DNA of 64,000 nt from Echinicola jeungdonensis (GCF_030409905.1 NZ_JAUFQT010000001.1:2130001-2194000), one strand, 5' to 3'. Shown: positions 19,401 through 28,050, counted from the first letter of the stretch. Made by a program: numbers and translations. The notes: a model not told the origin generated them from the sequence alone.

Positions 19401-20043
19401 GTCTCCATACCCCACCTTGCAGATTCCTGTTCATGGAATGGGGGATTGGGCCAGCCATGGGGCTTATATGGATATTAATGATGCTGGGTTGAGAGAATTA
19501 GCCGGGGAGGATCATCAAATTGAATTGCCTCAAGGAATAGCTTTCCAAACACCTGGTGACGATTCCAATAATATCCTTTTTGCCTCCTTGTGGGATAATT
19601 ATCCTGACCAGGGAGAAGTGAAGCTGGAAGGGAAAGCCAAACACGCTTATTTCCTGATGGCAGGTTCCACTAACCATATGCAAAGCAGGATGGACAATGG
19701 GAAGTTAATTGTTCATTACAAAGATGGAAGTACAGAGGAAATGGAATTAAAAAATCCGGAAAACTGGTGGCCCATTGAGCAGGATTATTTTATCGATGGT
19801 TATGCCTTTGACATTGACCAGCCAAGACCTATAAGGGTACATCTCAAATCTGGAAAAATCAGTAATGAAGCCCATGATGATTATGTGGGAATAGACCATT
19901 TTACCAATTATGGCATCGATGGCGGGGCAGCGACCGTGCTAGATTTGCCATTGGATGAAAGTAAAGAACTGGAATCCCTGGAAATAAAAGCCACCACTAT
20001 TGAAGTAGTTATTGGCTTAATGGCGGTTACTTTGGAAAGATGA
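16405..20043 (+). CDS. Large DUF4450-like exported protein, probable glycoside hydrolase
   Basis: 1212 aa from ATG 16405, which puts the signal peptide (SVLALGLLFTVQGPAQAQ) at the N-terminus; the frame itself reaches back into the preceding gene. The first 270 residues are beta-rich and match my memory of DUF4450 (FVIVNGDRKFNRALYG, DLPEFSFYLPGMGGNFRFG). Residues about 310-720 form a helical (alpha/alpha)6-type region (HGAVAWRMPLPGWRGAYVAD, NRGYISRRPG, LNWEKRNFDPDGDGLYNAYA). Beta domains follow to the end. Activity is unproven as far as I know; the position between a propeller glycosidase and GH105 points to rhamnogalacturonan. It is much larger than its neighbours. Confidence 0.7.
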   Translation: MFSITKNQIRLSVLALGLLFTVQGPAQAQEYWHDQPREVRYTPDGKDFVIVNGDRKFNRALYGYHSDFRTEAGDLPEFSFYLPGMGGNFRFGIQKENNAKWLEDAVHIESRYQSGKMHYVIADPILGSGKIEITVMPLREREGAIFKVEEQGVPESVNLLWLYGGVTGKRFSRMGDLGADPPSVFYLTEEKSMGNDIQIAGDNRFELLYGEENEEGRSKMLGVFPENASLKLANPEHLYSISNLLKEGKGEAEVILGQMPFGFDTEYFSIYRPGFGTMGYADLEPIFEQADTQRKVLANRIKVNTPDPYINTVGGALGIAADAIYDEPAYVHGAVAWRMPLPGWRGAYVADWMGWHERAKTHFNGYLESQYLEPGGTRNDPDTAKHLARQMEVKGKSIFNRGYISRRPGEPSAPHHYDMNQVFFDQLIRHFDWTGDKVYLLEVWPSILRHLNWEKRNFDPDGDGLYNAYASIWASDALQYNSGGVAHASAYNYYANKKAAELARILGEEDDQFEAEAKKILDAMNGHLWLEDQGWYAEYKDFLGPERLHPNAGVWSVYHTVDSEVPDPFQAYQMTRYLDEEIPHIPLVAQGLPEGEYHTISTTNWMPYTWSVNNVALAEVLHTSLAYWQAGNSTEAFRLWKSAILESMYLGGSPGNFQQLSFLDAMRSELYRDFADAVGMGARSLIEGLFGVKPDLLHDKINIVPGFPAFWEYATLSTPDLAVDFRRSGMTDQYEVVNRFGKTLELNLVVNARNEKVQQVLVNGQNADWELLEYEVGQPRVLIKAPMDKIATVSITWEGEKVENMALEKSLTPGVKIMLEHPAKMLLDVYDPEKILAEKAVNDGKFHAVTGEKTGNGTFFVKIKQGEMNWWEPMAIEIRPTFEIKSAEKQNKNSLQFTLSNNEVKPKSIEVKVNGKVWKESVQLADQEPLELTVQSPDFLKTGTNIVEVYVGEELLAQQKVINWNFVSPKQGDLETVDISPALNDKVTQIFRNNYYSPRSPYPTLQIPVHGMGDWASHGAYMDINDAGLRELAGEDHQIELPQGIAFQTPGDDSNNILFASLWDNYPDQGEVKLEGKAKHAYFLMAGSTNHMQSRMDNGKLIVHYKDGSTEEMELKNPENWWPIEQDYFIDGYAFDIDQPRPIRVHLKSGKISNEAHDDYVGIDHFTNYGIDGGAATVLDLPLDESKELESLEIKATTIEVVIGLMAVTLER

Positions 20044-20315
20044 TTGGGGAGCATTGCTAGATTAAATTGTAGCCTTAGTTCGAAAAAAACATTGCTTAAT
20101 AGGCTGAGGGTTGGATTTGAGGGGAGATGCATTGGGAGTTCTTTAATAAGGGGATTGCCACGCCCTTTTCCCATCTCTTTTCCAAGCGTTCAAGGGCCCG
20201 CAATGACGTTAGCGACCCTATTTCTCTAAATAAAATAGATACTGAGTTACTGTTGACGGTTGACCGTTGACAGCCAAAATTAATAAAACAATGAAACAAC
20301 CTTAATTTCTTTTAT
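20044..20315. repeat. Intergenic region with REP-like repeat
   Basis: At about 20151-20210, GGGGATTGCCACGCCCTTTT...CCCGCAATGACG has the shape of the widespread GATTGCCACG...CGCAATGACG intergenic repeat. Near 20252, TGTTGACGGTTGACCGTTGA is a short internal repeat. No gene is visible. Confidence 0.4.
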
Positions 20316-22493
20316 ATGAATTATCATTTGCGAAAAACCAATTTGATTAATTTTTTGCTTGCAATGCTTCCGCTTTTAATGCTGTTGGATGCTTGCCAGG
20401 AACCCACCATGGAGGAGACAGATAAAATCGACCGAAAAGCATTGGTCAGCCGCCACAATGTGGTAGTGGAAAAACCGGATACTTTAGCTTCCCTATCTGT
20501 AGGGAATGGGGAATTTGCTTATACCGTGGATGTTTCCGGCTTACAAACTTTTCCAAAATATTATGAAAAAGGCGTGTCACTGGGCACCCAAAGTCAATGG
20601 GGCTGGCATGCTTTCCCCAATCCAAGTGATTACAAATGGGAAGAAATATTGCGTTATGATACTTCCGCCATTGGGCAGGTAATTCCCTTTCCTGTACAGC
20701 ACAAAGAAGGCCGGAAAAAAGAAGTTACTGATTATTTCAGGACCAGTCCCCACAGGCTTCACCTTGGCATTATTGGTCTTAAATTAATCAAAGAAGATGG
20801 ATCAGAAGTAGCAGTCAATGACCTGGAAAATATCCATCAGGAACAGGAGCTTTGGAAAGGAAAAATCACCAGTGAATATGAAATAGAGGGCCACCCAGTC
20901 AAAGTGGAATTGTATGGTCATCAGGAAAAAGATGGCTTTTCTGCAAAAATCAGTTCGCCCCTCATTTCAGCTGGAAGGTTAAAAGTCAAATTTGCTTTCC
21001 CTTATGGTTCTGATTGTCATGTTTGCCCTGGTTATGACTGGACCAAACCGGAAAAACACCAATCTGATCTGGAAAGCATTAATGAACAACAGATCCGCAT
21101 CAACAGAACCCTTGATACCACCCAATATGTAACCGATGTTAGCTGGAAAGGTGAGGGAAATTTTGAGGAAACCGAAAAGCATTATTTTACTTTAAGCCCA
21201 GGATCCGACCAGGAGAGCTTTGAGTTTACTGCATTGTTTTCAGAAGAAGGTGAACAGCAAGTGCCGGATTATGAAGCTACCGCAGAAAGTAGTGAAAAAG
21301 GCTGGGAAGATTTTTGGCAGTCGGGTGGTGCTATTGATTTCTCGGAATGCACCGATGAGCGTGCCCATGAATTGGAAAGGAGAGTGGTGCTTTCCCAGTA
21401 CCTGACTAAGGTCAATTGTTCCGGTTCACTACCTCCGCAGGAAACAGGCTTGACCATGAACAGTTGGTACGGCAAATTCCATATGGAGATGCACTGGTGG
21501 CATGCGGCCCATTATGCCCTTTGGGGCCGTGTTGAATTAATGGAAAAGAGCTTGCCATGGTATTTCCATGTGTTGGAAAAAGCCCAGGCCACAGCTGAAA
21601 GGCAAGGTTTTGAAGGGGCCAGATGGCAAAAAATGACAGATCCTTATGGAGATGAAAGCCCTTCCAGTGTGGCTTCTTACCTGATCTGGCAACAACCCCA
21701 TTTCCTTTATTTTGTAGAACAGATTTACAATGCAAGACCAGAAAAGGAGACTTTAGAAAAATATAAAGAATTGGTCTTCGAGACTGCCGAATTCATGGCT
21801 TCCTTTGCCAAAAAGAGCGAAGAAGATGGAAAATACCATTTGATTGCGCCATTGATTCCTGCTCAGGAATTATTCCCCGCCAATTCCACTGATGACCCAC
21901 CTTTTGAGTTGGCCTATTGGCATTATGGACTAAAGGTGGCCCTGGATTGGCAAAAAAGGTTAGGGATGGAAGAAAATCCCAAGTGGAGGGAAGTATTGGA
22001 TAATTTGGCTCCTTTGGCCATCAAAGACAGTTTGTATCTGCCCAGCAGTACCCACCCAAGGGCTTATGAAGATGATTTTTACCTCCATGACCACCCAATC
22101 GTTTTGGGAGCCTATGGCATTTTGCCCAAGACTGAAATGATTGATACCACCATCATGAGAAACACCCTGGAAAAAATCCTGAAGATTTGGGATTGGGAAT
22201 CCACCTGGGGTTGGGATTATCCCATGATGGCCATGAACGCTGCCAGATTGGGTATGCCAGAAACTGCCTTGGAGGCCTTGTTTATGGGAGAAAAGAAAAA
22301 TACCTATCTGCCCAATGGCCATAATTACCAGGATGAAAGATTGCGTATCTATCTGCCCGGCAATGGCGGATTGCTTACCACGGTGGCTATGATGACTGCC
22401 GGCTGGGAGGGCGGATCCGATCGTCCTAACCCCGGTTTCCCGGACAATGGCAAATGGAATGTGAAATCGGAGGGTTTGACAAAAATGCCATAA
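20316..22493 (+). CDS. (alpha/alpha)6-barrel lipoprotein, GH65/GH95-like (clan GH-L-like)
   Basis: 725 aa. A long lipoprotein signal ends at the lipobox LLDAC (Cys27). The start of the mature part (LASLSVGNGEFAYTVDVSGL) is typical of the N-terminal beta-sandwich of GH65/GH95-type enzymes. The helical catalytic part begins near 350 and includes MNSWYGKFHMEMHWWHAAHY, a motif that fits the substrate site of clan GH-L barrels. STHPRAYEDDFYLHDHP and LPGNGGLLTTVAMM lie toward the C-terminus. It probably sits on the outer membrane and removes a terminal sugar from pectin fragments. The specificity and exact family are not evident. Confidence 0.7.
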   Translation: MNYHLRKTNLINFLLAMLPLLMLLDACQEPTMEETDKIDRKALVSRHNVVVEKPDTLASLSVGNGEFAYTVDVSGLQTFPKYYEKGVSLGTQSQWGWHAFPNPSDYKWEEILRYDTSAIGQVIPFPVQHKEGRKKEVTDYFRTSPHRLHLGIIGLKLIKEDGSEVAVNDLENIHQEQELWKGKITSEYEIEGHPVKVELYGHQEKDGFSAKISSPLISAGRLKVKFAFPYGSDCHVCPGYDWTKPEKHQSDLESINEQQIRINRTLDTTQYVTDVSWKGEGNFEETEKHYFTLSPGSDQESFEFTALFSEEGEQQVPDYEATAESSEKGWEDFWQSGGAIDFSECTDERAHELERRVVLSQYLTKVNCSGSLPPQETGLTMNSWYGKFHMEMHWWHAAHYALWGRVELMEKSLPWYFHVLEKAQATAERQGFEGARWQKMTDPYGDESPSSVASYLIWQQPHFLYFVEQIYNARPEKETLEKYKELVFETAEFMASFAKKSEEDGKYHLIAPLIPAQELFPANSTDDPPFELAYWHYGLKVALDWQKRLGMEENPKWREVLDNLAPLAIKDSLYLPSSTHPRAYEDDFYLHDHPIVLGAYGILPKTEMIDTTIMRNTLEKILKIWDWESTWGWDYPMMAMNAARLGMPETALEALFMGEKKNTYLPNGHNYQDERLRIYLPGNGGLLTTVAMMTAGWEGGSDRPNPGFPDNGKWNVKSEGLTKMP

Positions 22494-22510
22494 GGGAAAT
22501 TTGAGATGTA

Positions 22511-22568
22511 AGATTGCTGGTCCGGATTACAAATCCGGGCCTTCCGTTATTTTTAGGATTTGCAATCC
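22511..22568. repeat. Nested REP-like palindrome
   Basis: Outer arms GATTGC (22512-22517) and GCAATC (22562-22567) enclose CCGGATT-ACA-AATCCGG (22522-22538). The motif GGATTACAAATCCGG is of the type found in REP elements. There is no T run. Confidence 0.5.
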
Positions 22569-22588
22569 CTTTTAGCATTGTAAATTTG
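22559..22588 (+). promoter_or_regulatory. Bacteroidota-type promoter of the first GH105 gene
   Basis: TTTG (22559-22562), 18 bases, TAAATTTG (22581-22588): both boxes match the TTTG/TAnnTTTG consensus. The inferred transcript start near 22595 lies after the possible ATG at 22590 and before ATG 22623, which supports the latter as the start codon. Confidence 0.6.
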
Positions 22589-22622
22589 AATGACAATTAA
22601 ACCTTGTAACGAAAAAAATAGA

Positions 22623-23807
22623 ATGAAGAAATTAAGCTTTTTTCTGATGCTGATGGCCTTTATGAGTCAATTGACTTTTGGCCAAACCAGCCGGATTGAT
22701 AAGGACCTGGATTGGTCTGAAAGAATGGCCCAATCCATAATGAAAAGGAATCCGGAATCTTGGATGATAGATTTTATGGATAGGCCCGTTTGGAGCTATC
22801 CTCAAGGATTGGTGCTGCATGCTTTTGAAGTTTTGTGGAAGTCCAGTGATAAGGATGAATATTACCAGTACATCAAGGATTATGCAGATGAAATGATAGA
22901 GGATGACGGCAATATCCGGACTTATAAGTATGAGACCTACAATATTGACATGATCAATTCAGGGAAGTTACTGTTCAATCTATATCAACAAACTGGGGAT
23001 GAAAAATATAAAATTGCTATTGAGACTTTGAGGACCCAATTAAAATGGCAGCCAAAAACAAATGAAGGTGGCTTTTGGCATAAGCTGCGGTATACCTACC
23101 AAATGTGGTTGGACGGGGCATATATGGGAACTCCCTTTTTGATGCAATATGCCAAGGAGTTTAATGATCCGGATGCATTTGATCAAGGTGTCCTTCAATT
23201 GAAATTGATGGAAAAGCACCTCAGAAATGATGAAACAGGCCTTTTGTATCATGGATGGGATGAAAGCAAGTTCCAGACATGGGCTGATCCTGAGACGGGC
23301 CGTTCTCCCAATATTTGGGGTAGGGCCATGGGCTGGTATGTCATGGCCGTAGTGGACGCATTGGATTTTTTGCCCAATGATCATTCTGGAAGAGAAGACT
23401 TGATGGGGATTTTACAACGGTTATCTGAAGCGGTGAAAAACTATCAGGATATAGAATCCGGGCTTTGGTACCAGGTTGTGGATCAGCCTGAGCGGGCTGG
23501 AAATTATAAAGAAGCATCCGCTTCTTGCATGTTTGTATATGCCCTGGCCAAGGGTGTAAATAAAGGTTACTTGGATCAAAGCATGTTGGAAGTGGCGGAA
23601 AAAGGTTTTGAAGGAATTTTGGATGAGTTTATAGAGGTGGATGAAAATGGGGAAGTAGATCTTACCCAGGTTTGCGCCGTTGCAGGGCTTGGAGGAAACC
23701 CTTACCGGGATGGCTCCTATGAATATTACATCAATGAAAAGATCAGAACCAATGACCCTAAAGGAGTGGGGCCATTTATCTTGGCCAGTTTGGAATTGAG
23801 AAGGTAA
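22623..23807 (+). CDS. GH105 unsaturated rhamnogalacturonyl hydrolase (YteR type)
   Basis: 394 aa from ATG 22623, chosen because it begins the signal peptide (KKLSFFLMLMAFMSQLTFG) and follows the promoter. The (alpha/alpha)6 GH105/GH88 landmarks are present: YNIDMINSGKLLFNLYQQTG, WLDGAYMGTPFL with the general-acid Asp at about 164, WGRAMGWYVMAVVDALDFLP and EASASCMFVYALAKGV. The known reaction is hydrolysis of the unsaturated uronic acid left at the end of lyase products. It probably acts in the periplasm downstream of pectate or rhamnogalacturonan lyases. It is transcribed from its own promoter. Confidence 0.92.
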   Translation: MKKLSFFLMLMAFMSQLTFGQTSRIDKDLDWSERMAQSIMKRNPESWMIDFMDRPVWSYPQGLVLHAFEVLWKSSDKDEYYQYIKDYADEMIEDDGNIRTYKYETYNIDMINSGKLLFNLYQQTGDEKYKIAIETLRTQLKWQPKTNEGGFWHKLRYTYQMWLDGAYMGTPFLMQYAKEFNDPDAFDQGVLQLKLMEKHLRNDETGLLYHGWDESKFQTWADPETGRSPNIWGRAMGWYVMAVVDALDFLPNDHSGREDLMGILQRLSEAVKNYQDIESGLWYQVVDQPERAGNYKEASASCMFVYALAKGVNKGYLDQSMLEVAEKGFEGILDEFIEVDENGEVDLTQVCAVAGLGGNPYRDGSYEYYINEKIRTNDPKGVGPFILASLELRR

Positions 23808-23828
23808 ATTACTGTGAAGCTTACAAAG

Positions 23829-23946
23829 AAAGAATTTCGCGCAAAGGCGAAAAGCCCGCTAAGATAGATTCTAAATCAAGAGTTTTGTTGTCCAAGGGAA
23901 TGAAAAAAAATAGAACTTTGCCTTCTTTGCGACTCCGCGAGGGAAA
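23829..23946. repeat. Imperfect REP-like inverted repeat
   Basis: TTTCGCGCAAAGGCGAAAAG on the left and CTTTGCCTTCTTTGCGACTC(CGCGAGGGAAA) on the right form a long imperfect inverted repeat between the GH105 and GH28 genes. It is similar in kind to the element at 11009-11083. Confidence 0.45.
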
Positions 23947-23973
23947 CTTAAATCGAATTAAAATATACTAATT

Positions 23974-25389
23974 ATGAAAATAAACCGATTATCATCCCAT
24001 TTGCTATTGATGCTTATAGGATTAGTGATGTGGAATTGTTCCACTAAAGAGGAGAGCCAAACCAAAGGGCCTTGGGATGGGTTGGATTCTATCCGCGCCC
24101 AGATAAAAGCTCCTGAATTTCCTGATAAGGATTTTTTGATCACTGAATTTGGTGCCCAGGAAGGTGGAGAGGTTTTAAATACCCAAGCTATTGCAGATGC
24201 TATCCAGGCATGTCATGAGGCTGGTGGAGGTAGGGTAGTGGTGCCCGAAGGTGTGTTCTTAACCGGCGCCGTCCACCTTAAAAGCAATGTCAACCTTCAT
24301 ATTCCTGAAGGGGCAACCTTACGCTTCAGCAGGAATGCAGAAGATTACCTGCCAGTGGTTCACAGTCGTTGGGAGGGCATGGAGTTGATGAATTATTCCC
24401 CTTTCATTTATGCTTACCAGCAGGAAAATATCGCCATTACCGGAAAAGGTACATTGGATGGCAATTCGGATATGGAAAACTGGTGGCCATGGTGCGGTGC
24501 TACCCATTTTGGCTGGAAAGAAGGAATGGGCAGGCAGAACCCGGCAAGGAAGTTATTGCATGAAATGGTGCATGATGAGGTACCATTAGAGGAAAGGGTT
24601 TTTGGTGAAGGACATTACCTGAGGCCCCAATTTGTTCAGCCATTTGATTGCAAAAATGTATTGATTCAGGATGTGAAATTGATCAACTCCCCCATGTGGA
24701 ATGTGCATCCTGTATTATGTGAAAATGTGACTGTTGAACGGATAAGGGTGGAAACCTTGGGGCCCAATAATGATGGATGTAACCCAGAAGCTAGTAAAAA
24801 TGTCTTGATCAAGGATTGTTATTTTGACACCGGGGATGATTGCATTGCCATTAAATCCGGCAGAAATGAAGATGGTAGGAACCCGGGAATTCCTTCGGAG
24901 AATATTATTATTGAAGGTTGTGAAATGAAAGAAGGCCACGGTGGAGTGGTTATCGGCAGTGAAATCTCCGGTGGGGCAAGAAATATTTTTGCCCAAAATC
25001 TGGTGATGGACAGCCCTAACCTGGACAGGGTCCTGCGTATCAAGACCAGTTCAAAACGAGGGGGAACCGTGGAAAATATTTATATGCGGAATGTGAAAGT
25101 AGGAACCTACAAAGAAGCAGCTGTCAGGTTTAATATGTTCTATGAAGAAGAAGGGGAACATATTCCTACCATCAGAAATGTGATCGTGGAAAACCTTCAG
25201 GTTAAAGATGGCGGTGAATATGCCGTTATGGCCAATGCCTATGAAGAATCTCCGGTAACAAATTTTCAAATGATCAACTGTAGAATTGATGGGGTGGAAA
25301 AAGTATTTAATGTGAACCATATGAAAGATGTGAAATTCGAAAATGTGATGATCAACGGCGAGGAAGTAGATTTTAAGGAATATAAATAA
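23974..25389 (+). CDS. GH28 polygalacturonase-type lipoprotein
   Basis: 471 aa right-handed beta-helix enzyme. The lipoprotein signal ends at MWNCS (Cys22). All four GH28 active-site blocks are seen: NNDG (Asp267), TGDDC (Asp288, Asp289), EGHGG (His322) and RIK (Arg355, Lys357). The N-terminal PL6/GH28 start is FGAQEGGEVLNTQAIADAI. The enzyme should hydrolyse alpha-1,4 galacturonic acid links; the pectin context fits polygalacturonase or rhamnogalacturonan galacturonidase. It follows the GH105 gene, separated by a REP-like repeat, and ends before a terminator. It is the only one of the three GH28 copies here with a full motif set. Confidence 0.93.
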   Translation: MKINRLSSHLLLMLIGLVMWNCSTKEESQTKGPWDGLDSIRAQIKAPEFPDKDFLITEFGAQEGGEVLNTQAIADAIQACHEAGGGRVVVPEGVFLTGAVHLKSNVNLHIPEGATLRFSRNAEDYLPVVHSRWEGMELMNYSPFIYAYQQENIAITGKGTLDGNSDMENWWPWCGATHFGWKEGMGRQNPARKLLHEMVHDEVPLEERVFGEGHYLRPQFVQPFDCKNVLIQDVKLINSPMWNVHPVLCENVTVERIRVETLGPNNDGCNPEASKNVLIKDCYFDTGDDCIAIKSGRNEDGRNPGIPSENIIIEGCEMKEGHGGVVIGSEISGGARNIFAQNLVMDSPNLDRVLRIKTSSKRGGTVENIYMRNVKVGTYKEAAVRFNMFYEEEGEHIPTIRNVIVENLQVKDGGEYAVMANAYEESPVTNFQMINCRIDGVEKVFNVNHMKDVKFENVMINGEEVDFKEYK

Positions 25390-25411
25390 ACGGTTAAAAA
25401 ATTTAATTAAT

Positions 25412-25447
25412 AAAAGGGTAAATAACTGTTTGTTTACCCTTTTTTAT
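25412..25447 (+). terminator. Intrinsic terminator after GH28
   Basis: AAAAGGGTAAA (25412-25422) pairs with TTTACCCTTTT (25433-25443) and is followed by more T. Confidence 0.8.
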
Positions 25448-25861
25448 TTTTAAATATTTTAAAGGCAGGATGCTTCAGAACAGTTTTTTAATTGATAGTT
25501 AGCATATTTCCCCTATAGCACTCCTTTTTTTAGCCCGATGTTTTTTAATGGGCTTAGAATTTTCTTCGGAATAATTTTCTAACCAAAATAACCAATTGTT
25601 ATGTGTTTCATTTATACAAAAAAAGTGAAAACAGTTTTATGCTAAATTTCTGGGGATAAAAGCTTTTTAAGGCTTAAACAACAATTACCATGGGTAAAAG
25701 ATGGGGTGATTATGATGTTAGTTGCCCAATTAACCCTTTTAGGGGTTAAAATAATAGCCTCTTTTTAGGAAAAAACTATAGTTCTAAAAAATGTTATGAT
25801 ATTGAAAGGCCTTTCTCTTAGGAAGAAAAAAGTGTTTTTTAATGTAACATAAAAACCGGAA
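25448..25861. other. Gene-free AT-rich region
   Basis: No credible ORF on either strand and no clear repeat. It lies between the GH28 terminator and the GH43 promoter. AT-rich tracts such as AAAAAATGTTATGATATTGA carry no recognisable signal. Confidence 0.4.
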
Positions 25862-25892
25862 TTTGGGATTTTCTGATTAAAGTGTATATTTG
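25862..25892 (+). promoter_or_regulatory. Bacteroidota-type promoter of the GH43 gene
   Basis: TTTG (25862-25865), 19 bases, TATATTTG (25885-25892): a full match to the TTTG/TAnnTTTG consensus with the usual spacing. The start codon is 65 bases downstream. Confidence 0.7.
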
Positions 25893-25957
25893 ACACATAA
25901 AAAACAATCCTTCGGCCTTTAGGGTATATCCCGGGGTCGATAAAACCAAATTCTAAT

Positions 25958-27874
25958 ATGAACCCTATAATCCCTTCTTACCATCGCAAGGCATTTCTTT
26001 GCCTCTTTCTTTTATTTGTTGGAATGGTAGCTCTGGTAGCAAGACCCATAACAGAAGACAGTACCAAAATGGACCATTCAATTTTGGCTTATGTAAAACA
26101 AGGAAATACGGAACGAACTGCATCTTTGCACTTGGCTTATAAGCCTAATGATCAAGATTTTGTTCCGCTAAATAATGGAAAAGCGATCCTTTACCCTTTA
26201 TTAGGATCCCGGAAAATGGGGGCTCCCCATTTGTTTGAACAAAATGAAGGTGGATATGGTCTAGTTGCATCTGATAACCAAAGCGGAAATGGCGTATTAG
26301 TTTATGATACCCAGGATCTGATCTATTATTCTGGAGAACGATTATTGGTATTAAGTGAGGAAGTTCAGGTGCAGGATCCGGTTTGCCAATATGATGAAAA
26401 ATTAGAAGCCTATCGAATAGCCTGGTTGGGAAGTGATGGTGAATATTACGTTTCCATTAGCAAGGACCTTGAAACCATCAAAGAAACCAGGAAAACCGAG
26501 AACTATCAAAGAAAGAACATTTTAGCGGCTTTGCCAGAAGGTGCCAAAGATGCTAGTGTTTTTTCTCCTGACCTGGAGACTTATAAAACTTTGATTAACA
26601 AATTTGCCCCTATCCAGCATACAGGATTTGAGGTTTTGGAAGATATAACTTTGTCCGGAGAGGAAAAAATACAACTTATTCTTCCAGATGAAGTGAAGGC
26701 AAGATACAGTGATGGCTCAACTAAAGAAATGCCGGTATTTTGGAATCAAAGTGACCTGAAAAAGCTACATAAGGCAAAACAGGGGACTTTTGAAATAAGG
26801 GGAAAAGCGTCTCAACCCCTTTTTGCTAATCCATTTATTGAGCAAAGAGCAGATCCCCATATCATCAAGGGTTCAGATGGTTATTACTATTTTACTTCCT
26901 CCTACCCCATGGTAGGTGGTGATGATCCTGAAGGCTATGACCGGGTGATCCTAAGAAGGGCAAAAACTATCAAGGGCCTTGCTGATGCCGAAGAAGTGAC
27001 CATATGGGATGAAAAAAATTCAAATATTAGCTCAAGGTATGTTTGGGCACCCGAAATTCACGAAATCAACGGAACCTGGTATGTGCTTTTTACTACCAGT
27101 AGTCCAGACGCAGGAGTATGGGGAATTCGGCCAATTATCATCGCCTGTAATCAAGGTGACGGAGATCCTATTAAGCCAGAAAACTGGGAAAAAACAGGTC
27201 ATTACTGTGAGGCAGTTGAAAGTGATGAGGTGGCTTTTCAGCATTTTTCACTGGATATGACCTACTTCCAACACCAGGGAAAACATTATGTTATCTGGGC
27301 TGAAAAGCCAAGGGGCTCCAATCTGAGAATTGCTTCTATCAACCCTGAACAACCTTGGAAAATGACGTCACCTTCTGTCCAATTATCCAAACCGGAATAT
27401 GGTTGGGAATGGAAAGGTGCTCAGTGGGTAAATGAAGGACCTGCCGTAATCAAAAATGGAGATAAAGTATTTGCCGCATTTTCTGCTGCAACAGTAGATG
27501 AAGCTTATTGTGTAAGCATTTTATATGCTGATAAAGATGCTGATTTATTGGATCCGAATAACTGGATCAAGCAAAACTATCCCTTATTGAGTACCGATGA
27601 TTTGGATGGTCAAAAAGGGCCAGGTCATAATTCCTTTACGATCGATGAATATGGGAATCCATTGTTGGTTTACCATGCGAGAACCGAAGGAGAAGTCAGT
27701 GGCCCGGGAGACAAAGGGGATGGTGGACTATATGACCCGGGGAGGCATGCCCGTATCCGTCCGGTGCATTTTGCTATTGACGGAATGCCTGTTTTCAATA
27801 TGAGTCCAAAACAAATCCTGGATCCTGCGCTTAACCATTTTACTGTCAAAGTGACTTTGAAGTCAGCAGAATAA
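25958..27874 (+). CDS. GH43 glycosidase with N-terminal extra domain
   Basis: 638 aa with an N-terminal signal (CLFLLFVGMVALVARP). Residues about 60-190 resemble part of a propeller (AILYPLLGSRKMGAPHLF), then an Ig-like linker (YSDGSTKEMPVFWN). The GH43 domain starts near 288: QRADPHI with catalytic base Asp299, YVWAPEIHE, SLDMTYF (Asp433) and WVNEGPAV with general acid Glu493, then GPGHNSF and RHARIRPV. GH43 enzymes with this layout are arabinofuranosidases or xylosidases. In this locus an L-arabinose side chain of rhamnogalacturonan I is the likely target, which is inference. It has its own promoter and a terminator. Confidence 0.9.
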   Translation: MNPIIPSYHRKAFLCLFLLFVGMVALVARPITEDSTKMDHSILAYVKQGNTERTASLHLAYKPNDQDFVPLNNGKAILYPLLGSRKMGAPHLFEQNEGGYGLVASDNQSGNGVLVYDTQDLIYYSGERLLVLSEEVQVQDPVCQYDEKLEAYRIAWLGSDGEYYVSISKDLETIKETRKTENYQRKNILAALPEGAKDASVFSPDLETYKTLINKFAPIQHTGFEVLEDITLSGEEKIQLILPDEVKARYSDGSTKEMPVFWNQSDLKKLHKAKQGTFEIRGKASQPLFANPFIEQRADPHIIKGSDGYYYFTSSYPMVGGDDPEGYDRVILRRAKTIKGLADAEEVTIWDEKNSNISSRYVWAPEIHEINGTWYVLFTTSSPDAGVWGIRPIIIACNQGDGDPIKPENWEKTGHYCEAVESDEVAFQHFSLDMTYFQHQGKHYVIWAEKPRGSNLRIASINPEQPWKMTSPSVQLSKPEYGWEWKGAQWVNEGPAVIKNGDKVFAAFSAATVDEAYCVSILYADKDADLLDPNNWIKQNYPLLSTDDLDGQKGPGHNSFTIDEYGNPLLVYHARTEGEVSGPGDKGDGGLYDPGRHARIRPVHFAIDGMPVFNMSPKQILDPALNHFTVKVTLKSAE

Positions 27875-27955
27875 TTAAAAAGGCTTTAGGTAAAATATTT
27901 AGGTTTCCATTAAGGAGAACTTCAAATTATTCTTATAGAAATAAAAAACAATGGG

Positions 27956-28012
27956 AAATCCATTGGGTGGTGCGGTTCTATTTGAACATTCACTATCCAA
28001 TGGATTTTTTTA
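27956..28012 (+). terminator. Intrinsic terminator after GH43
   Basis: AAATCCATTGG (27956-27966) pairs with CCAATGGATTT (27997-28007), with a 30-base loop and a T run. It is 80 bases after the GH43 stop codon. The rest of the region to 28308 has no gene. Confidence 0.65.
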
Positions 28013-28038
28013 GGTCTTTGAAAAAGTTAAAGGTCACA

Positions 28039-28050
28039 AATTACCAAGTA
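28039..28050. promoter_or_regulatory. Half-site copy of the 29579 palindrome
   Basis: AATTACCAAGTA is identical to bases 29582-29593, the core of the left arm of the palindrome 1.5 kb away. It lies about 260 bases before the PL22 gene. Confidence 0.3.

Noticed and set aside
20252..20275. TGTTGACGGTTGACCGTTGACA repeat as an operator
   Set aside because: Simple internal repetition of GTTGAC, common in intergenic DNA of this group, with no second copy seen near other pectin genes.
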